Below are positions 57,884-64,000 of a DNA stretch of 64,000 nucleotides, in pieces (the stretch's first letter is position 1; each line of letters opens with the position of its first letter). A program made the position numbers and the translations under genes. Under the pieces are notes generated by a model. The model saw only the letters and a list, made by a program, of their open reading frames with translations. It was not told the origin of the DNA and made no database searches. Source of the DNA: Favolaschia claudopus (taxonomy: Eukaryota > Basidiomycota > Agaricomycetes > Agaricales > Mycenaceae); the NCBI GenBank assembly GCA_037176885.1, contig JAWWNJ010000001.1, positions 1,116,001 through 1,180,000 of the forward strand. The letters are read 5' to 3'.

Positions 57884-58831
57884 ATGACTGCTGATATGGA
57901 ACTTGAAACGCACGGTTTTCCTCCTGGATACTTTGTTATCCGCTCAGTTGCCTCCAATCGTCTCCTCGACGTGTCGATGGACGAGGCAGAGGATGGGACG
58001 GAAATTCTCCTTTGGCCAGAGAAAGACTCGTCAATTGTGGAAAGTGCGTCAGGGAAGGAAACCTTCGATTGACAACTTAACGTTCTCCTCAGCCCGTCGG
58101 AGTCCCGAGGCAAATAATCAGGTTGGTGGAGACCCTCGATACTGTGCAATGTTGACTTGAAATTCTTTGACAATAGGTCTTCTTCATAGACACATCCGGC
58201 GCTCTCTGCTCCAGAGCTTCAGGTCATGCTCTTGACGTTGAAGGTAGGAAATCTGTCTCTTCGCATCTGCTCTGGTTATAACCATAGCTCCTTAGACGAC
58301 CGCCTTGTTCTCCGTCACAGAAGACCAGTCTCTCTTCCTTATCCGAACTCGTACTCGCATCCTCTCCCCAAGTTTTCATACTCTGCTCAATCCGGCGAAA
58401 TCACTGTACACTTTTCGTCTGATCCTTCTTATCCTCCTCCGAGTACCGCCAGATCATATGCCTGGACTTCAAAGACATATATCTTAGCGTCTATCCCTCT
58501 GCGTAAACCAAAGGGTGTTCTAGACGACGCCCATGCATTCATCTCTTCGGCAATCGCAGCCCCACTTTCTTTCTTTGCTGGCGCTGCGTCCCCGAAAGCT
58601 ACTCCCGAAGCTGTGTTCAGTACCGACATTGATCTGGCAGAGGACGAAGTGCTGGAGGAAGAACGCGGGGAGGAGGCCGAAGTTGACGATTCCCCTGAAT
58701 GGGGAAGGAAAGTGAGGGTTCTGGGTATCGTCAATAAGGCGAAAGAGGAGAGGGAGGCACTTGAGACCACTCGAAACCGTCGCCGATGGCAAATTACAGC
58801 CATCCGCAAGACTGACGCTCGTACAGGATAG
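57884..58831 (+). CDS. Beta-trefoil (ricin-B-like fold) intracellular protein
   Basis: Four exons from ATG 57884 (MTADMELETHGFPPGYFVIR). The N-terminal ~100 residues form a beta-trefoil-like domain: GYFVIRSVASNRLLDVSMDE, GTEILLWPEKDSS, NNQVFFIDTSGALCSRASGH, ALDVE, LDDRLVLRHRRPVSLPYPNS. The QxF/W-type motif is present as NNQVFFID. No signal peptide, so probably cytoplasmic. The rest is unlike lectins: TSKTYILASIPLRKPKGVLD, SFFAGAASPKATPEAV, an acidic stretch (EDEVLEEERGEEAEVDD) and a basic end (TTRNRRRWQITAIRKTDAR). The domain name reflects fold only; there is no sign of a catalytic chain. Ligand unknown. It ends convergent with the agmatinase-like gene. Confidence 0.7.
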
Positions 58832-58915
58832 CTGGTTGGCATCAGCCAGATGTATCGGAATAAATCTGCATGTATATCTGTATTCTTATATGGGACACAA
58901 TTTCTGTCTAATTCA

Positions 58916-60699
58916 TCACAGCTCATCTTGTGCCGGAGCGTGACGGGTATGGGAGTTGATTGGAGGCTTGTCCGACAAAAACAGTGACAAGAAGTCGTGG
59001 ACCAAGTCCGCAGCAGCAACGGCCGTTACCTCTGCAACATCGTAGGCTGGTGCGACTTCGACCAAATCCGCTCCACTGACGCGGGATGAGTGAAAAAAGA
59101 TCCAGAAGTAAATTGACTAACACGAAGTTGAGTCCCGCTAGTCCACGGATGATGCGCTTGAGTTCGCGAGTGGTCCAACCACCAGCCTCTGAAAGCGAAT
59201 CCTAAGATTGTTCAGCGTCAAGATGTAAGTTCAAGACCGCACCAGGAGTTCCAGCTGTCAAACGAGAATCAAGTCCTGATCAGTAAAAATCTGAAGGAGA
59301 CGCACTCGCAGGAGCAATGCCAGGGTCTTTTGAGTCGGTCAATATCTTCACCACTTGGAAAACTCAGAACAAACCTATCACATCAATATCAAGGCTGGAA
59401 ACAACAGGTCAGTTTGAGCGAACGTCTCGTTCCAAACACACCTCAAATACACAGGAGAGCTCCCCACCCGCTCTCTAATGCGGCGGATGATTTCGGAGAT
59501 ACCTAGATCGTCTATATCGTCAGTTGATATCAGCTGAAAACCCACAGCCTCGTCGTTCTCGAGGTCCTCAGGCCCCTGGCAAACAAACGCGATAAGCATG
59601 AGTGCAGCATTCAACTCTAGTGCCATTACCCCGAGCTTGCAGCGAATACCCGCGTGGATGCTGGTGTTCGTCATCAACCCTTCCTCTTGGGCGAGGTAGA
59701 AGAATGTTCCGTGAGTCACTTTAGATTGGTCGGTGACTCCACCTGCGTAGCCTGGCCTGTGAAAGCGTCGAGTTGGTGGGTTTCGTGTGTGGACGGCGGA
59801 CGTTCCTACCAAGTATCCTATGATCTGGTTCAGTAGGGGCGCCAAGGAAGAATTTGAATGGCATGTATACCAGATGCGCGTCGAAGTGTATCACGCTAAC
59901 GGGCCCGTATTTTTTGTGCAGTGCACGTAGAATTGGAAGAACCTATGCGTGATCGTTCAAAGTGGGAGGATACGATGGGATGGATTTCACGAACGATCGT
60001 ATGGTCGCCGCCGAGACTGAAGTATAAGTCAATGAGACTTGAAGACCTCGTTCCAATGAGTCCTACCTCACGATACGCGGATGCTCCATCCCAGAAGCAG
60101 TCGCTCGGGAGAGCAACGTAGAGTAAGCGACCTCCATTTGATCAACTGCCAGTGCGTTATCGAAAGGATTGACCGGGACATCACCACAGTCGACGATTTT
60201 TGCGCCTCGATTTAGATTTAAAATCGAGATAAGAGCGAGTCACCGAGTAGGGGCAGCATTACCAAGATTGTAAGGGTTATTTCCCCAAGACATAGTATAC
60301 CCTCGTGCCTCGCGTTGTCGCCGACTACCCGAGCGAATGGCATAAGGGCCGAAACGAGCTCTTCAAGTCGTTAAGTCACTTGTGAAGTCGATGCATGAAC
60401 TCCAGTGTCAGCGAGCCCTACCCAGGTCTATAGGAAACCCCCGTATCGAAAGGTAACCCCAAGATAGCAATGTCAAACAGTTGACTTTCGTCCTCTAAGC
60501 ATCGGGTGTACGGGATGTGGGAAAAAGCAAGAGGACCAGAGAAAGGTTGGTCGATTTGGCTGCCGTATTTTTCGAGCCAGGTTTGCTGAGGAGGTTCAGG
60601 GCCGTTGAGTGGGTGTTGGTTGCCGTAGACCAGCGGGAGGTGTAGAGCTGCCAAGTATGAGGCTACTACTAGGTAACTCATGGTGAGAGTGGAAGCCAA
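58916..60699 (-). CDS. Agmatinase-like ureohydrolase with signal peptide
   Basis: Arginase/agmatinase superfamily, Mn-dependent hydrolysis of a guanidino group to urea. ATG at 60699 (or 60681) starts a signal-peptide-like [20 protein letters not shown]. Conserved blocks over many short exons: [41 protein letters not shown] region, [29 protein letters not shown] (metal), [11 protein letters not shown] (metal), [58 protein letters not shown] (metal), [20 protein letters not shown] and [14 protein letters not shown]. All metal-ligand motifs are present and frames join. A secreted or vacuolar location is unusual for arginases but common in this fungal agmatinase-like branch. True substrate unverified. 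Same strand as the aminotransferase gene, 75 bp apart. Confidence 0.85.
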
Positions 60700-60774
60700 A
60701 GAACGATTTCCTTATCGGGTAGTCGAAATGACATTACTCATCAACTACTCTCGTGTCGAAAGCTCGATTCAATA

Positions 60775-62555
60775 TCAGAGCTTCGCTTCCACCCGAGACT
60801 CCTTGACAATTTCAGCGCAAACCTCCAACAACGCCTTTCCAAGCTTCTCGAAATCTCCAACCTGATATACAAGTGAGCACCCGAAGATCAACCCCAAAAA
60901 CAAAGACATTGACCTCGTTCCATATTTGCGCGCTACACCTAACCATGTACCCTATCGTATCAAGGAAGTAAACTTGACCGTATATATTTCGGTCCATTAG
61001 GAGTTTCTTCTTCATTTGCGCGATGATAGCAGCCTTGGGTCCAATTTCCGACGGAAGGGGGAGCTTGACGTCGACCTACAAAGAGCCTCAACTATGAGAT
61101 ATTCTGAACTACAGGCAGAGAAGCGAGGCAACCACCGACCATATTGAGCGTCATTTTACCGCTGGGATCCAGCTTGACGTCTGACGTGCCTAAGATCTGC
61201 GCCAGGCGTTCCTGCCCTTGTCCAGCAATCCGCCGACAGTAGGCGTTGATCTTTTCTTCCCCACCAAGCCACTGTCTGAATTCGAAAGCTACAGACAGGA
61301 ATTCGGCTTGTGAGCTGACAGTGGTATGAACATGAATCCACTAACCTATTTCGACGCTTAGGAACGGGACGAAGTCCATGGTTGCGATCCCTAATCAACG
61401 GTCAGTTCTGAACGAGGGTGTGTCTGTAAGAGAGAGATTGTACATTCAAACTGCGTTACAAAGTTCGAGGGTTTCCAATCCGCGGGCGGGAGGTAGGACG
61501 CTGAAGTTGGGAAAGTAGACCTGATGAGGTGCTGATTCCTGTAGTAAATGGATGGATATTGAAACTTGCGCCCGATGTATTGCGGCGTACATACCTAAGC
61601 GGGACGTATAGGACGGCACAAGGTCGCTTTGTGTACAGCCATTTATGACAATTCTGCAAACAAGCGGGAAAAAATGTCAGTGCAAATCTTTTGCAAGACA
61701 TCCATGAGAGCAGTACGAACAGAGATCCAAAAATCCGGATCAGCCTCATTGAGGTTGAGGTTGACCTCTTGGCCAATGGAGTGTGCGGCGTCTATGAGTG
61801 TCATAACATTTTCCTCCTTGCAAATCTGCACCATTTCTTTCCACGGCATCACGATCGCAGGCATAGCGAATATCGCATCAATTATGGCGAACACTCTCTG
61901 TCCTGCCTTCCTCGGCGGGAGACCCCGCAGATGATCGCGATACTGGGCGAGAATTCGAGCAGGGGTAGTCGGGAAGGTCAAGTGGATCTCTGATAAAGTG
62001 GGATACGGAGCCTTTTCGGAAATGTACTGCACGGAACTCAGTACTGAGTTGTATGTTATATTGTCTGCAAAGTGAAGTCCATCATTAGAGGAGAGGAGCC
62101 TGCAAATTGACTTGCAACTTACAGATAACGATAATATCGTCTTTTTGCCATTCAATATTGCTCAGAACGGTGGAGACTCCGTGAGACGCGTTAGGGACAA
62201 GAACACATTCCTCCGTCTTCGCCCCGATGAAAGCAGCTAGCTGTGCGCACGCGCTTCGTAAGCGAGGGGTGTAAGTAAACCGAACCCAGCGGTCGGGATT
62301 CGATTCCGCCTCCGTATCCATCGCCCTGCAAGCTTCCAGGACTGGAAGGGGCACGGACCCATAAGAACCTGGAAAACAAGGGTCAAGACACGCAATTAAT
62401 TGGCCCGAGGCTAATGGGCCGCTGAACTGACCGTGATTCAGGTTAATGTAGGTGGGCTCAAAAGGGAAGTACTCCAGCATAGCATGGCCGAAGGGTGGGG
62501 GCGTTTTGTCGCGCCAGGAGAGAGATTTACCTGCGGCCATTGCAGCGAAGGGCAA
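60775..62555 (-). CDS. PLP class-V aminotransferase, isopenicillin-N-epimerase-like
   Basis: Fold-type I PLP enzyme (class V aminotransferase/NifS group). ATG at 62555 (MPFAAMAAGKSLSWRDKTPP; alternative 62540). Blocks: YFPFEPTYINLNHGQFSGPL, VPLPVLEACRAMDTEAESNP, ACAQLAAFIGAKTEECVLVP, NASHGVSTVLSNIEWQKDD, VFAIIDAIFAMPAIVMPW, NVMTLIDAAHSIGQEVNLNL (Asp/His contacting PLP), ADPDFWIS, NCHKWLYTKRPCAVLYVPLR (Lys forming the Schiff base) and WSGTTDFVPFLSVEIALEFR. It ends FEKLGKALLEVCAEIVKES, stop at 60775. About ten exons with short introns; all catalytic residues visible. Related fungal enzymes include ergothioneine-pathway and epimerase-like proteins; the exact reaction is not predictable. Confidence 0.87.
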
Positions 62556-62949
62556 GAGACGCGGTTGAAAGTAAAGCCAGGCATCGAGTCAGTTAATAAA
62601 AAGAAACGAGGGTCACGATTGTCCGGCATGCTTGGTAATGAGCTGGGCGGCAACGCGACGACTGGGGAGGTCCGCATACGCATCACGAGCGCCCATAGCG
62701 CGTAGAGGCTCGCAAATTGTTAAGATCGGATATCATATATCATCGCAAACTATCTACGGTTGTATCGATTCGTTCATGCGTAGCATACTTAGTCGTACAA
62801 TTAGCCCAACAGTACGCAGCGTTACTTCCAGTCCAGAACTTATCCGCAGAGAAACTCCAGTCTGGTTCAGCGTCGAGACAGAGTGCACAGAGAGGCGCTT
62901 GTATCGGGTGGAGCTGCATTGTTTTTCCGTTCAGCTAAAGGAAGCCACG
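62556..62949. other. Intergenic up to duplication breakpoint
   Basis: About 390 bp upstream of the aminotransferase. No recognisable gene. Confidence 0.5.
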
Positions 62950-63462
62950 AGGAAGCGCGAGACGACTCGACACTGAGGATCGAAAACGGGTGTCCTGTGC
63001 GATATATTCGTGAAGTCAAAGAGGACGGCACAGAGGTGTTCTTGGGGGACATTTGGATTGATTTGGCGGGGCAGCCTTGGGAGCTTGAAGGTAGCGGGAA
63101 GACCAGCCAGAGCAAACCACTCAGAGACCCTAACGATCCGGATATTTGGACTGTCGGAGGTGCGTTTGAAGAGAATGAGAGGAGACTTGCTGTTCGACTC
63201 ATTGAATCAAAAAGATTACTTGGCTCCGAGTCACCACGGCCAGGGCATCATGTCCGATGCGTTCAAGACAGTTTTGCAACAGTGGGCCATTCCGAGGATG
63301 GGGGTGCGTCGAATGGCTGTAACGGCGCTGGATGGAAACAAGGGGAGCGTCCGGGTGTTTGAAAAGCTCGGATTCAAGTTCCGCGAGACGATAGAGGACG
63401 CCTTGGATGTGCGAGGGACCAAGCGAGGGGTACATGTACTGGACTGGAGGTTGGAAGAGTAG
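62950..63462 (+). pseudogene. Truncated, frameshifted GNAT copy
   Basis: Inverted duplicate of the GNAT gene at 50016-50828. It begins abruptly at the codons for EEARDDSTLRIENGCPVRYI, so it lacks the first exon, the GC-AG intron and the start of exon 2. A run of five A at about 63209-63213 (four in the intact copy) shifts the frame between LAVRLIES and DYLAPSHHGQGIMSDAF. Apart from this the remainder is almost identical, down to the stop at 63462. It may be a young pseudogene; the extra A sits in a homopolymer, so an assembly error cannot be excluded, but the missing 5' end is certain. Confidence 0.85.
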
Positions 63463-63880
63463 ATGTGACTCACTTTGTGACTCTTCGCACATCATCAATC
63501 GCAAGCCCAAGCACAAGCACATATCGGGTGGTCCGTGCGCGCAAGCGAGTATATAAGGATCCCTTTGACGTTTTAAAACCTTTATCTCTTGTGCTCGGGC
63601 ACGTACCATCGGAAGTGAGGTTAACACCGATCCGTGGTCTTTTGCTGATTGCAAATTAAATCCGAACCGTTTCTTTGCTTAGGCTTAGAACAATTTTTGG
63701 AAACCCCCTCGATTCCTCGTGAAGACTCGGAAGAGTCTGAAGGGATCCATCTCTAGTTCGCTGTAGTGTACCTTGCAAGCAACGAATATTAATGAATATT
63801 TGTTCTGAACCTCACTTCGTTTGAGTTGAGTTTGTTGGAGTCTGCTGGAGCGGAACTTGGCACAACCTTCCGCTTTAAAT
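62950..63880 (+). repeat. Inverted segmental duplication, copy 2
   Basis: Counterpart of 49640-50547. Includes the GNAT remnant and its 3' flank (e.g. around 63590-63720, nearly identical), with weaker similarity continuing towards the window end (GAGCGGAACTT near 63849 has a match in copy 1). Outer limit approximate. Confidence 0.75.
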
Positions 63881-64000
63881 TTGATACAATCCTTCAACAC
63901 CGCGAGACTGTGCCTTGCCTTACAACAGCGCAACCTTCTGCTTCATGGCACTCGAGAGAACGGGTGCATCGTCGCACTGTTCATCGTTCTCAACCCTTCA
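63463..64000. other. Duplicated flank and window end
   Basis: Non-coding 3' flank shared with copy 1 up to about 63880; no separate gene recognised in the last 120 bases. Confidence 0.5.

Overview
The window is from a filamentous basidiomycete, most likely an Agaricomycete (mushroom-forming fungus). The signs are dense genes with many ~45-60 bp introns, F-box/LRR and fungal-type kinase genes, a PalI-type pH-signalling membrane protein, a Zn2Cys6 regulator, and a Helitron of the fungal RepHel type. No rRNA, tRNA, CRISPR or bacterial-type operon was seen. Exon joins given here were deduced by eye from splice sites and reading frame.

Layout. 0-15.4 kb is rich in oxidoreductases: the 5' end of an MFS efflux gene, a short-chain dehydrogenase (SDR-A) split by a 7.4 kb Helitron sitting inside one of its introns, a TetX-like FAD monooxygenase, an F-box relic and a flavin-containing monooxygenase. 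15.6-24.3 kb holds a PalI/RIM9-like gene, a fungal kinase, a Zn2Cys6 transcription factor and an F-box/ankyrin gene. 24.7-26.7 kb is a nested pair of non-autonomous inverted-repeat elements lying between two divergent F-box genes. 26.8-30.3 kb holds an F-box/LRR gene, a 412 bp MITE and a second SDR (SDR-B) with the same exon plan as SDR-A. 30.5-45.7 kb is mostly housekeeping: a disordered protein, indoleamine 2,3-dioxygenase, methionine aminopeptidase, nucleoporin Nup188, a small TPR-like protein and a single-pass membrane protein. 45.7-50.0 kb is gene-poor. 50.0-64.0 kb holds a GNAT acetyltransferase, a TBL1/Sif2-type WD40 protein divergent from a DCAF11-type WD40 protein, an unknown protein, a beta-trefoil protein, an agmatinase-like ureohydrolase, a PLP class-V aminotransferase, and a truncated, frameshifted inverted copy of the GNAT gene.

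The strongest result is the Helitron. Its ends can be placed to the base (5' TCTATATTAC, 3' hairpin plus CTAG, inserted between A and T). Removing it restores a 55 bp intron and an uninterrupted 266-residue SDR. It carries an apparently intact RepHel and an accessory gene of unknown function. Other notable points are four GC-AG introns, three one-base frame breaks in or beside homopolymers that look like assembly errors rather than dead genes, and a 19-nt micro-exon in the DCAF11-type gene.
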